From assembly GCA_964449075.1 (NCBI GenBank), contig CAYVBJ010000001.1:1-64000 (forward strand): DNA of 64,000 bases. Direction: 5' to 3'. The stretch comes from CAYVBJ01 sp964449075 (GTDB lineage: Bacteria > Bacteroidota > Rhodothermia > Balneolales > Balneolaceae). The notes under the pieces were generated by a model that saw nothing but the letters and a program-made list of their open reading frames with translations, did no database searches and had not been told where the DNA came from. A program made the translations under genes and the position numbers. Shown here piece by piece: positions 9,167 to 17,820 of this stretch; the stretch's first letter is position 1; every line of letters begins with the position of its first letter.

Positions 9167-10438
9167 CTAAAATTCTTGAAAACGACTTCTGGCTTCTTTT
9201 TCCAGGTCTTCCCGGTGATCAGGATGAGCAATTTTAATTAACTCCCTGGCTCTTTCTTTTAATCCTTTTCCGTACAGATTTGCCACGCCGTTTTCGGTTA
9301 CTACATAATGAACATGAGCCCTGGTTGTAACGACACCGGCTCCCTGCTTTAAATAGGGGACAATGCGTGAAATACCTTTATTCGTGGCGGATGGCAGTGC
9401 TATAATTGGTTTGCCTCCTTTTGACAGGGACGCACCGCGAATAAAGTCCATCTGCCCGCCAACGCCTGAATATTGCTTTGTACCGATTGAATCTGCACAA
9501 ACTTGTCCGGTTAAATCAATTTCTATTGCACTGTTGATAGCAGTTACCTTCGGATTTCTGCGTATTACAGCCGTATCATTCACATATGCGCAATCAAGCA
9601 TTGCTATCAAAGGATTATCATCCATAAAATCGTAGAGCTTTTTTGTTCCCACGGTGAAAGAACCGACTACTTTACCGGGATGGACCCGTTTCTCTGAATT
9701 GTTAACGACTCCCGATTCAAGCAGCGGGATTAGACCGTCTGAAAACATTTCAGTGTGCACGCCAAGGTTTTTATGATTTTTGAGGGATGCTAAAACGGCA
9801 TCAGGAATGCTGCCTATACCCATTTGAAGTGTGGCTCCGTCTTCAATCAGGTTGGCACAATTTCGTCCAATTGCTAACTCTGTTTCAGAAAGTTCCGGTG
9901 GAGTGATTTCGTGTATCGGTTCATCTACTTCAATAGCATAGGATATTTGACTGCTGTGAATAATGCCATCACCATGTGTACGCGGCATGTTCGGGTTGAG
10001 TTGTGCAATTACAGTATCTGCATGCAGTACCGCAGCCCGGCTGGCATCCACTGAAACACCCAGCGAACAATAACCATGTTTGTCGGGAGGACTCACCTGA
10101 ATCATTGCAACATCCAGGGATAAGATGCCATTTGTGAACAGGTATGGAACTTCACTTAAAAATATCGGGATGTAATCCGCTGCTCCGGTCTGAATTGCTG
10201 AGCGTACATTTGCACCCACAAAAAAGGAGTGTGTTTTAAATGACTTGATGTAATCGGGATTTGCGTAAGGTGCCGGACCCTCTGTATGCAGATGATAAAT
10301 TTGAACATCAGAAAGCTCGTTATGCCTTTCAGACATTGCATTAACAAGCTTTAGAGGAGTGGCGGCCGCCGTGTGAATAAACACATGGTCACCGGAGTTG
10401 ATAGATTTTACTGCTTTTTCAGCTGTTACAATTTTCAT
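9167..10438 (-). CDS. Acetyl-CoA hydrolase / CoA-transferase family protein
   Basis: A 423-residue member of the Ach1/Cat2 (4-hydroxybutyrate CoA-transferase, succinyl-CoA:acetate CoA-transferase) family. These enzymes move CoA between acids through a glutamyl-CoA thioester. Visible family blocks are V-S-P-P-D-K-H-G-Y-C-S-L-G-V-S-V-D at about 115-131, I-G-S-I-P-D-A-V-L at about 207, the catalytic-glutamate segment H-T-E-M-F-S-D-G at about 228-235, G-V-G-G-Q-M-D-F-I-R-G-A at about 325, and V-V-T-E-x-G-V-A-x-L-Y-G-K near 380. The protein is complete. Its physiological acid substrate (acetate, butyrate, 4-hydroxybutyrate or succinate) cannot be told from sequence. Monocistronic and divergent from the pilus operon. 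Confidence 0.9.
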   Translation of the reverse strand: MKIVTAEKAVKSINSGDHVFIHTAAATPLKLVNAMSERHNELSDVQIYHLHTEGPAPYANPDYIKSFKTHSFFVGANVRSAIQTGAADYIPIFLSEVPYLFTNGILSLDVAMIQVSPPDKHGYCSLGVSVDASRAAVLHADTVIAQLNPNMPRTHGDGIIHSSQISYAIEVDEPIHEITPPELSETELAIGRNCANLIEDGATLQMGIGSIPDAVLASLKNHKNLGVHTEMFSDGLIPLLESGVVNNSEKRVHPGKVVGSFTVGTKKLYDFMDDNPLIAMLDCAYVNDTAVIRRNPKVTAINSAIEIDLTGQVCADSIGTKQYSGVGGQMDFIRGASLSKGGKPIIALPSATNKGISRIVPYLKQGAGVVTTRAHVHYVVTENGVANLYGKGLKERARELIKIAHPDHREDLEKEARSRFQEF

Positions 10439-10560
10439 AAGTACTCAGTTAGTTTTTTTGAAATAATCAGTTGGTTAATAATCTCAAAAATAGATGAAAT
10501 CTTTATGTATTTACCAGTAAATATTTTCTGAATGTTAAATTGGTCAGTGGCCGTTTTAAA

Positions 10561-10578
10561 GATTAAAAATTTTTAATC
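10561..10578. promoter_or_regulatory. Perfect 18-bp palindrome in divergent promoter region
   Basis: GATTAAAAATTTTTAATC lies midway in the 282-base gap between the CoA-transferase gene (minus) and pilC (plus). An uninterrupted dyad of this length in a shared promoter region could be a dimeric repressor site or simply AT-rich sequence. The gap also holds a TAnnTTTG-like element on the minus strand at 10485-10492 and nothing else I can support. Confidence 0.3.
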
Positions 10579-10720
10579 AAGCTCTTATTAGAATCATAGC
10601 CTGGAATGGTTTATGTTCTATTCATAAAAATCTACAGTTAATATTGTCACAATTACTCCCGCATCTACTCTTGTCAATGAAGATATTTCAACATTAATAA
10701 GGAATATAAGGTTTTATCAA

Positions 10721-12061
10721 ATGCCCCAATTTCGACTAAAAGCAATTTCGCAAACCGGAAAAGCTATTAAAACTGAGTTTGAAGCTATTTCAAAAAAAGA
10801 AGCTCAGAAAAAAGTAGCTAAATCATTAAATGGCAACGGCTATAAAATACAGGATATAGAACAGAAGCAGACCTACCTCTATAAAGTTCAGCGGAACGGT
10901 AAGCCGGTTGTTAAAGGAGAACAGGAAGCCTACAACAAAGAAGAACTTGAAAGGGCTCTTGTAAAACTGGGATACAAGGTTCACAGTGTTAATCGCAAAT
11001 TGCTCGACTTTAAGGGCGGGGTACCCACTCAGGATATAGTAACCTTCGTCAGCCTTTCTGCAGACTTGTTAAAACAGCAGCTTCCGTATGATGAAATTCT
11101 GACTCTTCTGTACGAGGATACGCAGAATAAGAAAATGAAGGAAGTGATTAAGGAGATTCAGAAAGACCTTAAAGATGGTAAGGAAGGGTCTGAGGTTTAT
11201 GGTAAGCATGAAGAGGTTTTTGGTAAGTTTGCAGCATATATGTTAAGTGTGGCATCCACATCGGGTAACATGGCACTTGTATTTGAAAGTACTGCAAAAT
11301 TTTTAGAAAGAGATGCTGAGTTTAAGAAGAATTTGAGAAGGTCTTTATTAATGCCATCCGTAACCGTTCTTGCTGTTATTGCAACATGTATTTTCTATGT
11401 GGCATATATATTTCCTGCTACAGCAGAATTATTCCTGGAATTCGATATTATTTTACCACCGATGACAGCGGCGACCCTGGAAATGAGTTATTGGTTACAA
11501 GCCAACTGGATAACGCTGAGTTTACTTTTTATCATCCCGGCAGTTATGTTTTTTATGTTTATAAAAACTCCAAAGGGAAAGCTCTGGCTCGATAAGTATA
11601 TAATAAAAATACCGGTGATTGGTGATCTTCTTCACAAAACCAGTATTGAAATATTTTCACGTGTATTCTATACCTTGTACAGTGGTTCCGGGCAGAATAT
11701 TGAAGTAATTAAAGTGGCTGCAGAGGCTTGCAGGAATACTTATATGGAGAAACAGATTAAAGAAACAGCTATCAAAATGATGCTTAAAGAAGGAGCGGGG
11801 CTGGTGGAAGCAATCGAGGCAACCGGCGTATTTACGAATACTGCAATCAGTCGCTTCAGGCTTGGTGCAGAGTCAGGTGCTTTAAGGCAGAATGCAAAAC
11901 AACTTGCAGAATATTACGAGGTGCAGACAACATATAAGATGGAATCTGTAATTGATATGATTAATTTGTTTATAAATCTTTTTATTATGATAGCACTTAT
12001 AGCTATTACAGTAGTTTCATCCGAAGCTGCACTTGTTCAGCCAAACAACGGTGGATTTTAA
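10721..12061 (+). CDS. pilC: Type IV pilus / type II secretion inner-membrane platform protein
   Basis: A PilC/GspF polytopic platform protein that sits in the inner membrane and couples the cytoplasmic ATPases to pilin addition and removal. The 446 residues show two T2SSF domains. The first runs about 105-225 and ends in the hydrophobic P-S-V-T-V-L-A-V-I-A-T segment. The second runs about 310-430 with the final membrane helix I-N-L-F-I-N-L-F-I-M-I-A-L-I-A-I. The cytoplasmic N-terminus contains two similar beta-rich units (residues 1-45 and 50-92, each of form Y/F-x-x-K-x-x-x-x-G-K followed by an A-x-x-K-x-E helix and G-Y-K) where most PilC proteins have one. The start follows an ATAAGG-like ribosome site. 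It is the first gene of the pilus cluster. Confidence 0.92.
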   Translation: MPQFRLKAISQTGKAIKTEFEAISKKEAQKKVAKSLNGNGYKIQDIEQKQTYLYKVQRNGKPVVKGEQEAYNKEELERALVKLGYKVHSVNRKLLDFKGGVPTQDIVTFVSLSADLLKQQLPYDEILTLLYEDTQNKKMKEVIKEIQKDLKDGKEGSEVYGKHEEVFGKFAAYMLSVASTSGNMALVFESTAKFLERDAEFKKNLRRSLLMPSVTVLAVIATCIFYVAYIFPATAELFLEFDIILPPMTAATLEMSYWLQANWITLSLLFIIPAVMFFMFIKTPKGKLWLDKYIIKIPVIGDLLHKTSIEIFSRVFYTLYSGSGQNIEVIKVAAEACRNTYMEKQIKETAIKMMLKEGAGLVEAIEATGVFTNTAISRFRLGAESGALRQNAKQLAEYYEVQTTYKMESVIDMINLFINLFIMIALIAITVVSSEAALVQPNNGGF

Positions 12062-12187
12062 TAAAATCCAATTGCATACCGATTAATTTTGTGACAAATT
12101 TCAGCTGTCTGAAAATTGCAACTGTTTAGGTATATTGGTATCGGCAACAGCTGATTTTTAAAATTATTTATTTCATCAACCTTACAC

Positions 12188-13966
12188 ATGGGTAAAGTTA
12201 ACACACGGCGACATATTGGAGATATTCTTTTAAAAAGAGGAGTGATTACTGAAGATCAGCTTCAGATGGCATTAAAAATCTTATCAAGTGAACCGGCTAA
12301 TTCCAATCGCAGGCTCGGACAAATTTTATACCAGGATTTGAAGCTTGATCGCCATCAAATCATGAAAGAGATTGCCAACATTTATGCTTTTGATGAAGTT
12401 TTTATTGATAAAAATGAAATTTCCGAAGAGAAGCTGAAAGAAATTAAACAGTATATTCAGGAATTATCCAATGAATCGATTGATGAACTGATTCATCAGA
12501 AAGCTATTCCCATCCGAAGAACAGCAACCTCTCTGACAATCGCTGCGGCCGATCCTTCTAACCCTATTCTTTCAAATATTCTTTCAAAATTAAATTATAC
12601 ACATTTTGAATTAACCTACTGTAAATTCGAACTGCTGGATAGTATTATTACACGGGTTTACGAGCAGAAGAATGAATTTCTGGATCTTCTTGAAGAGATA
12701 GATTATGAAGAGACAGATTTAGAAGGCAAGACAGACCAGGAAATTGACGAAGAAGAGATTGAAGCTGAAATCAATCAAAGCATGCTCAACTCTCTTATAG
12801 AGGGAGTACTGATTGAAGCTGTGAGGCAGGATGTGAGTGACATTCACATTATACCCAGCGGACCATCAACCACAGATATCCGTTTTCGGGTTGACGGGAA
12901 ATTACAACTATGGTATCAGCAAAAAAATGTAAAACCTGAAGCTATTTCAGCAGTAGTGAAAGATAAAACACGAAATGTTGACCGCTTCGAAAGAGATTCG
13001 TCGCAGGACGGTTTCATTCAGAGAACGGTTGATAATCATAGTATCCGATACCGGGTCTCGATTATGCCAATGGTGGGAGCACAGTTTGACAGAAAATTCG
13101 AGTCGGTAGTTATCCGGGTTTTGGATGACCGCAAAGTAATCACTGATTTGAATGTTCTTGGTTTGCAGGAAAAAGCCAAAGCTGATTTTGTAAAATCAAT
13201 TGAAAAACCTTCAGGAATTGTAATTATTACCGGACCTACCGGAAGTGGTAAATCAACAACACTTGTAGCTGCTCTTTACTATGTACTGGACCCTACTAAA
13301 AATGTACTTACAGTCGAAGAACCGGTTGAGTATCTTATTAATGGCGCAAGGCAGCTTAAGATCAGTCACCATATGACGTTTGATATGGCGATCAGGGGTA
13401 TTTTGCGTCATGACCCCGATATTGTGCTTGTAGGGGAAATCCGGGATTTGAAAACGGCAGAAATTGCAATTAAAATGGCTAATACCGGTCACCTTACCTT
13501 TTCAACTCTTCACACGAATGATGCACCAAGTGTCATTTCCAGGCTCTTTAAGATGGGGGTTGAACCTTTTCTCATTGCAAATGCTGTAAATCTTGTTATG
13601 GCACAGAGGCTTATAAGAACCCTCTGTAAATATTGTAAAGAAGTAGTTGATCCCCATCCCGAAACACTAAAGGGAATTGGATTTACAGGTGAAGAGATTG
13701 AATCTACAGTATTTTACGGACCTGTTGGATGTGAGAAGTGTAACAATTCGGGTTATAAGGGCAGGGCGGCGATCCATGAAGCACTTTTGTTTACCAAAGA
13801 AATTAAACGTTTGATTCTCGATTCTGGCGATGATATCGATGAAGATGTGATTAAAGAACAAGCTGTGAAAGATGGCATGCTTACGCTTCGTGCATCCGGC
13901 CGTGAAAGAATCAAAGAAGGAATTACATCTATTGAAGAAATAATTGCCATAACAATTGAAGATTAG
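12188..13966 (+). CDS. pilB: Type IV pilus extension ATPase, PilB/GspE family
   Basis: A hexameric ATPase that powers pilus assembly. The 592 residues start with an MshEN/GspE N-terminal domain (R-R-H-I-G-D-I-L-L-K-R-G-V-I-T-E-D-Q-L). An acidic linker of about residues 175-200 follows, then the secretion-ATPase core. The core has Walker A G-P-T-G-S-G-K-S-T-T at about 348, an Asp box (V-L-T-V-E-E-P-V-E), Walker B (I-V-L-V-G-E-I-R-D) and a His box (G-H-L-T-F-S-T-L-H-T-N-D). A zinc-binding tetracysteine motif follows as C-K-Y-C and C-E-K-C at about 480-522, diagnostic of PilB/GspE rather than PilT. It lies 126 bases after pilC and 17 before the cyclic-nucleotide-binding gene. The MshEN domain can bind c-di-GMP in relatives. 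Confidence 0.94.
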   Translation: MGKVNTRRHIGDILLKRGVITEDQLQMALKILSSEPANSNRRLGQILYQDLKLDRHQIMKEIANIYAFDEVFIDKNEISEEKLKEIKQYIQELSNESIDELIHQKAIPIRRTATSLTIAAADPSNPILSNILSKLNYTHFELTYCKFELLDSIITRVYEQKNEFLDLLEEIDYEETDLEGKTDQEIDEEEIEAEINQSMLNSLIEGVLIEAVRQDVSDIHIIPSGPSTTDIRFRVDGKLQLWYQQKNVKPEAISAVVKDKTRNVDRFERDSSQDGFIQRTVDNHSIRYRVSIMPMVGAQFDRKFESVVIRVLDDRKVITDLNVLGLQEKAKADFVKSIEKPSGIVIITGPTGSGKSTTLVAALYYVLDPTKNVLTVEEPVEYLINGARQLKISHHMTFDMAIRGILRHDPDIVLVGEIRDLKTAEIAIKMANTGHLTFSTLHTNDAPSVISRLFKMGVEPFLIANAVNLVMAQRLIRTLCKYCKEVVDPHPETLKGIGFTGEEIESTVFYGPVGCEKCNNSGYKGRAAIHEALLFTKEIKRLILDSGDDIDEDVIKEQAVKDGMLTLRASGRERIKEGITSIEEIIAITIED

Positions 13967-13983
13967 TAAAATGGAGTACCACA

Positions 13984-14487
13984 ATGCAATTTAAATACCG
14001 ACCGCCAATGGATATGATGCCAACATATCTGCGCAAGCTGCTAAAATCGCCTCCGCACCTGTTAAAAAGCTTTCACTATGAAGATGTATTGGCATTTCTT
14101 CAGATGGGCGAAGAGCAAAGGTTTGTGAGTCACGATCTTGTTTTTGATCAAAGTGATTATATCACCTCAGCTTTTCTCGTTGCAGACGGCAAGGTTACAG
14201 TTTGGAATGATAATATTGAATTGGCTAATCTTGGTGCCGGCAGTTTTTTGGGGGAAACATTTCTATTTAGCAAGCATACCCGAATGGCAAAGGTAACTGC
14301 ACATAATGATTGTATTCTCCTAAAGTTTGAGCGTTATGATGTGTTAAACTACTTTCGCAGAAGACCGGAAAAGTTGTTTAATATTTTCACAAAAAATATT
14401 ATTGAAATACAGCAGGATAAAATACAAAATATGAATGTCCAGTTACTTCAATTAAAAAAAAGATTATTGGATGAACGTAAATTTTAA
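13984..14487 (+). CDS. Stand-alone cyclic-nucleotide-binding-domain protein
   Basis: A 167-residue protein built around one CRP-type cyclic nucleotide-binding fold (about residues 40-130) with no DNA-binding domain after it. The phosphate-binding cassette is readable: L-G-A-G-S-F-L-G-E-T-F-L-F-S-K-H-T-R-M-A-K-V-T-A, keeping the G-E pair and an arginine in the usual position. The C-terminal 35 residues are a helical, probably coiled-coil tail. It lies 17 bases after pilB and before the second half of the pilus cluster, which suggests a cAMP- or cGMP-responsive regulator of the pilus motor. That function is inferred from location only. It could also be a domain that no longer binds ligand. Confidence 0.82.
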   Translation: MQFKYRPPMDMMPTYLRKLLKSPPHLLKSFHYEDVLAFLQMGEEQRFVSHDLVFDQSDYITSAFLVADGKVTVWNDNIELANLGAGSFLGETFLFSKHTRMAKVTAHNDCILLKFERYDVLNYFRRRPEKLFNIFTKNIIEIQQDKIQNMNVQLLQLKKRLLDERKF

Positions 14488-14876
14488 TAATCATTTACCA
14501 GGCATTCCTCTATCGGGAAAAAATAGTTTTATTCTAAACTGGATGTAATATATTTTAACGGGATTTAAAATATTTTGTAAGTCTTAATTATGCATTGAGT
14601 CCAGACTTTATATTATTTGCATTCAGAATAGTATTAACTGCTCCATATATTAAATTTATACGTTTAAAAACTAATATGTCATTTTTGGGAATCTTTTACT
14701 ATACAAGTTTAAATAAAGTTTTTTTTCCGATAATTTCAGTTTTTAATATAAATAATAGAAATTATTAGTTAATATCGGTCATTTAATGTAACATTTCTCC
14801 GTCTCGGAAGTCTTTTTTAAACACCGGAGTTCAATAAAAAATATCAGCTTAATCGGAATCAGGCTATTACAACATA
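14488..14876. other. Non-coding gap within the pilus cluster
   Basis: 389 bases of AT-rich DNA between the cyclic-nucleotide-binding gene and pilT. I find no open frame with a ribosome-binding site, no strong terminator and no perfect TAnnTTTG element. A short imperfect dyad (CTCCG near 14800 with CGGAG near 14825) is the only structure noticed. It probably carries the promoter of the pilT-pilQ half of the cluster. Confidence 0.4.
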
Positions 14877-16121
14877 ATGAATGGACAAACGATTTCACTA
14901 AAACCTATTAAGGATATGGCTCAGCCAATCATTGAGCAAATTCCCAAATCAGTTCGGGGAATGGAGTATCATAAAAAAATAGGGGAAATTATTGACGCGC
15001 TTGATGATAATGAACGACAGGAACTGAAGAATCTGCTCGATATGTTCCTTGTTCAAATGCGCAGCCTGGATGCATCTGATATTGACATTGGAAGTGCCGG
15101 ATGTGATGGAAAAATCTGGTACAGAATATACGGAGTGAAATCACCTTTCTCTTCAGCCATTGAATTATCAAAGACTGAAACGGATGTTCTTCTCCATAAT
15201 ATTATCATGCCGTCTCAAAGAGAAATGCTTATAAACGACAGAAACCTCGATTTCTCTTATTCGGTTCAGCTGGATAACGGAGAATCTCAGCGTTTTCGTG
15301 CAGATATGTATTTTGACCTGGAGCATCTTGCACTAAACATGCGTAAGATTGATGCTGAAATCCGACCATTTAAAGGATTAGGCGTTCATCCGGAAGTGGC
15401 AAAGGCACTGAGTTTAAAATATTACAAATACGGTTTAACTCTTATAACAGGAATCACCGGTTCAGGAAAATCTTCAACTCTTGATACGATTATTGATGCA
15501 AATAACCGAACCGTAGATGCTCATGTTGTTATTATCGCATCTCCAGTCGAACTCATACATAAACCCGTGCGCTCGGTTATACGTCACCGCGAAGTTGGCC
15601 GTGATGTGCCTTCCTTTAAAATGGGAGCGGTCCAGGCATTACGTCAGGATCCTGATATCATTGTTATCGGAGAGCTTCGTGATCCTGAAACAATTATGAC
15701 TGCACTTGAAATCACTGATTCAGGTCACAAAACATTTGGTACATTGCACACCTCTTCAGCTATGGAAAGTATAGAACGTATTTTAGGAGAAGTACCAACA
15801 GAAGAACAAACAAGAGTTCGAACCAGACTGGCAGATGTGTTAACATGTGTAATGAGTCAGAAGCTTGTACCAACCGTAGACGGGAAACTAACCCTGGCTA
15901 AAGAAGTTCTGCTGGCTACACCTTCTGTGCGTGCTGCAATCCGCAATAATAATGTCAATGAAATTTATCAGATGCTTGCAGAAGGCAGTGATAAGGGAAT
16001 GATTACGATGGAGCAAGATCTGAAACGATTGTATGATGAAGGCCGCATTTCGAAGGATGAAGCTCTTAATAATGCTAATAACAAAAAACGTATCCTCCAG
16101 TTGATGAGCGATATTGATTAA
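14877..16121 (+). CDS. pilT: Type IV pilus retraction-type ATPase, PilT-like
   Basis: A 414-residue secretion ATPase lacking both the MshEN domain and the zinc tetracysteine of PilB, as expected for PilT/PilU. Visible are the Walker A motif I-T-G-I-T-G-S-G-K-S-S-T at about residue 190, Walker B V-I-G-E-L-R-D-P-E-T, the His box D-S-G-H-K-T-F-G-T-L-H-T-S-S-A, and a C-terminal helix R-A-A-I-R-N-N-N-V-N-E-I that stands in for the AIRNLIRE retraction motif of classical PilT. The N-terminal segment A-S-D-I-D-I-G-S-A-G corresponds to PilT's A-S-D-L-H-L but lacks the histidine. It is followed by the PilM-PilN fusion after 10 bases. Extension versus retraction duty is inferred from architecture. Confidence 0.88.
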   Translation: MNGQTISLKPIKDMAQPIIEQIPKSVRGMEYHKKIGEIIDALDDNERQELKNLLDMFLVQMRSLDASDIDIGSAGCDGKIWYRIYGVKSPFSSAIELSKTETDVLLHNIIMPSQREMLINDRNLDFSYSVQLDNGESQRFRADMYFDLEHLALNMRKIDAEIRPFKGLGVHPEVAKALSLKYYKYGLTLITGITGSGKSSTLDTIIDANNRTVDAHVVIIASPVELIHKPVRSVIRHREVGRDVPSFKMGAVQALRQDPDIIVIGELRDPETIMTALEITDSGHKTFGTLHTSSAMESIERILGEVPTEEQTRVRTRLADVLTCVMSQKLVPTVDGKLTLAKEVLLATPSVRAAIRNNNVNEIYQMLAEGSDKGMITMEQDLKRLYDEGRISKDEALNNANNKKRILQLMSDID

Positions 16122-16131
16122 TCTCTACTGA

Positions 16132-17820
16132 ATGATTAAGAATAAAGATTACATAGGAATATCATTTGAAGGTACTGTTGTAAGATTTGCAAAAATCCAA
16201 ACAACAAAATCCGGGATTGAAGTCGTTCGACTCGATAAACTAACGCTTGTTGACGAATTGTCGGAAACAAAGCAAGAGACGGAAGACATTTCATTTGATA
16301 ATATGAATTATGATGCCGAATCTATATTCGGAATCGGTGAAGAAGAGACAGAAAAAGAGAGCGACGACGATATTATTAACCTGGATGATCTCGATTCGAC
16401 TGAAGCCGAATCCGATAGTTTCGATCTTGTTGATGAAGCAGGGGCGCCAAGTAATAATGAAATGGTACTCTTTAACTATTTCTCCAATCTTGACGAGAAA
16501 AATCACAACATCGGAATTAATGTTCCGGCAGGAAACACCATTTTCCAGTTTGTAAAAGAAAATGATTATTCAAATTTAAAAAAGAAAGAACTTACAGAAC
16601 TTGTTGAAGATAAGTTAAAAGCGATTTATGGAGAGCAACCGCATAAAAGCAATTATGAATACTATCTTCGCGATGACGGTTCTATCGTAATTGCATCGGT
16701 GGATCACGAGCCATCCAGTCTACAGCTGGTTAACCGGGTCAACGACTTATATAGTGGTAAACTTTTTATAAGCGAAGTTACCCCGGATGAAGCTGCTATG
16801 GTCGGTCTCTACAAAGATCATTATCAAACCGATGAGACACAAATTACCGCACTGCTTAAATTTGGTCCCAAGAAATGCAGAATGATTTTTATGATTGGTG
16901 ATCAGATTCTCCAGGTATCACCTGTCATTAATGAAGGAACCGAGAGCAAGAGTTTTTTAAACACAATTTTCTCAAAAATACTTTTCCAGCTCGATACAGG
17001 TGAAGTTCCAGGGCTCGACAAATTAATTATTTACAATAATACCATTGGTGAGTCGGCGGTAGAATTCTTTAGAAAAAGCTTCCCGGATCTTGAAATCGAT
17101 GATTTTGAATTTGATTCCGAGAAGTTTTCATGCGATGAAAACCAAAAGATTGCTCTCTCATCATATACATCTGCGATTGGAATAGCTTGTGCAGCAGCCG
17201 GGGTCAACAGAGAAGCATACCCTCAAATTTCATTTCTGCCGGAATACATCGCGGAACAGCAAAAAGTATTTCAGCTCCACTGGCATGGCTTTCTTCTGTT
17301 GTTACTGATAGGCATCAGCCCGATTATTATTAATTATTACTATCAGCAAAATGCACAAAAAATTGAAAGCCTGGGTAACGATATTACCCGGTTTGAAAGC
17401 CAGATACGTGAATTAAATCCCGTAGTAGATCAAACTAATGAATATTCTGAAAGCCTGGCACAATTGCAAGACCAGATCGTTCTGCTTGATACGCTAAGTC
17501 AGGGCACTATTCGATGGACGGTTTCACTTGATAAATTCAATAATGCCGTTAATGATATAGGTGGAATGTGGATTACAAATTTGAGGCAAGCGAATGATAA
17601 TTTAATGGTTGAAGGTATCTCTTTATACAGAAACCGAATTCCGCAACTTGCCAGACAATTTTCGGAAGTTACATTATTAAATGTCCGTAAAGATGAAATT
17701 CGAGAAAGAGAAGTATTCATTTTTAATTTTATGATTAAGGAAATAGTGCCCGATCGTTCAGCATTTTCTCCTGAAAATCTGCAACAGGTACGTGAAGTTT
17801 TAAACAGAGGTGAAGAGTAA
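16132..17820 (+). CDS. PilM-PilN fusion (GspL-like) pilus alignment protein
   Basis: A 562-residue protein combining two pilus alignment components that are normally separate. Residues 1-375 form an actin-like PilM domain. It opens with Y-I-G-I-S and contains the core A-L-L-K-F-G-P-K-K-C-R-M-I-F-M-I-G-D, and a highly acidic insert of about 60 residues (about 45-110) interrupts it. One transmembrane helix follows at about 386-404 (F-L-L-L-L-L-I-G-I-S-P-I-I-I). After it come a coiled coil (about 405-450) and a PilN-type ferredoxin-like domain to the end (I-R-W-T-V-S-L-D-K-F, G-G-M-W-I-T-N-L-R). This layout is that of T2SS GspL. It overlaps the next gene by one base (TAATG). Confidence 0.82.
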   Translation: MIKNKDYIGISFEGTVVRFAKIQTTKSGIEVVRLDKLTLVDELSETKQETEDISFDNMNYDAESIFGIGEEETEKESDDDIINLDDLDSTEAESDSFDLVDEAGAPSNNEMVLFNYFSNLDEKNHNIGINVPAGNTIFQFVKENDYSNLKKKELTELVEDKLKAIYGEQPHKSNYEYYLRDDGSIVIASVDHEPSSLQLVNRVNDLYSGKLFISEVTPDEAAMVGLYKDHYQTDETQITALLKFGPKKCRMIFMIGDQILQVSPVINEGTESKSFLNTIFSKILFQLDTGEVPGLDKLIIYNNTIGESAVEFFRKSFPDLEIDDFEFDSEKFSCDENQKIALSSYTSAIGIACAAAGVNREAYPQISFLPEYIAEQQKVFQLHWHGFLLLLLIGISPIIINYYYQQNAQKIESLGNDITRFESQIRELNPVVDQTNEYSESLAQLQDQIVLLDTLSQGTIRWTVSLDKFNNAVNDIGGMWITNLRQANDNLMVEGISLYRNRIPQLARQFSEVTLLNVRKDEIREREVFIFNFMIKEIVPDRSAFSPENLQQVREVLNRGEE

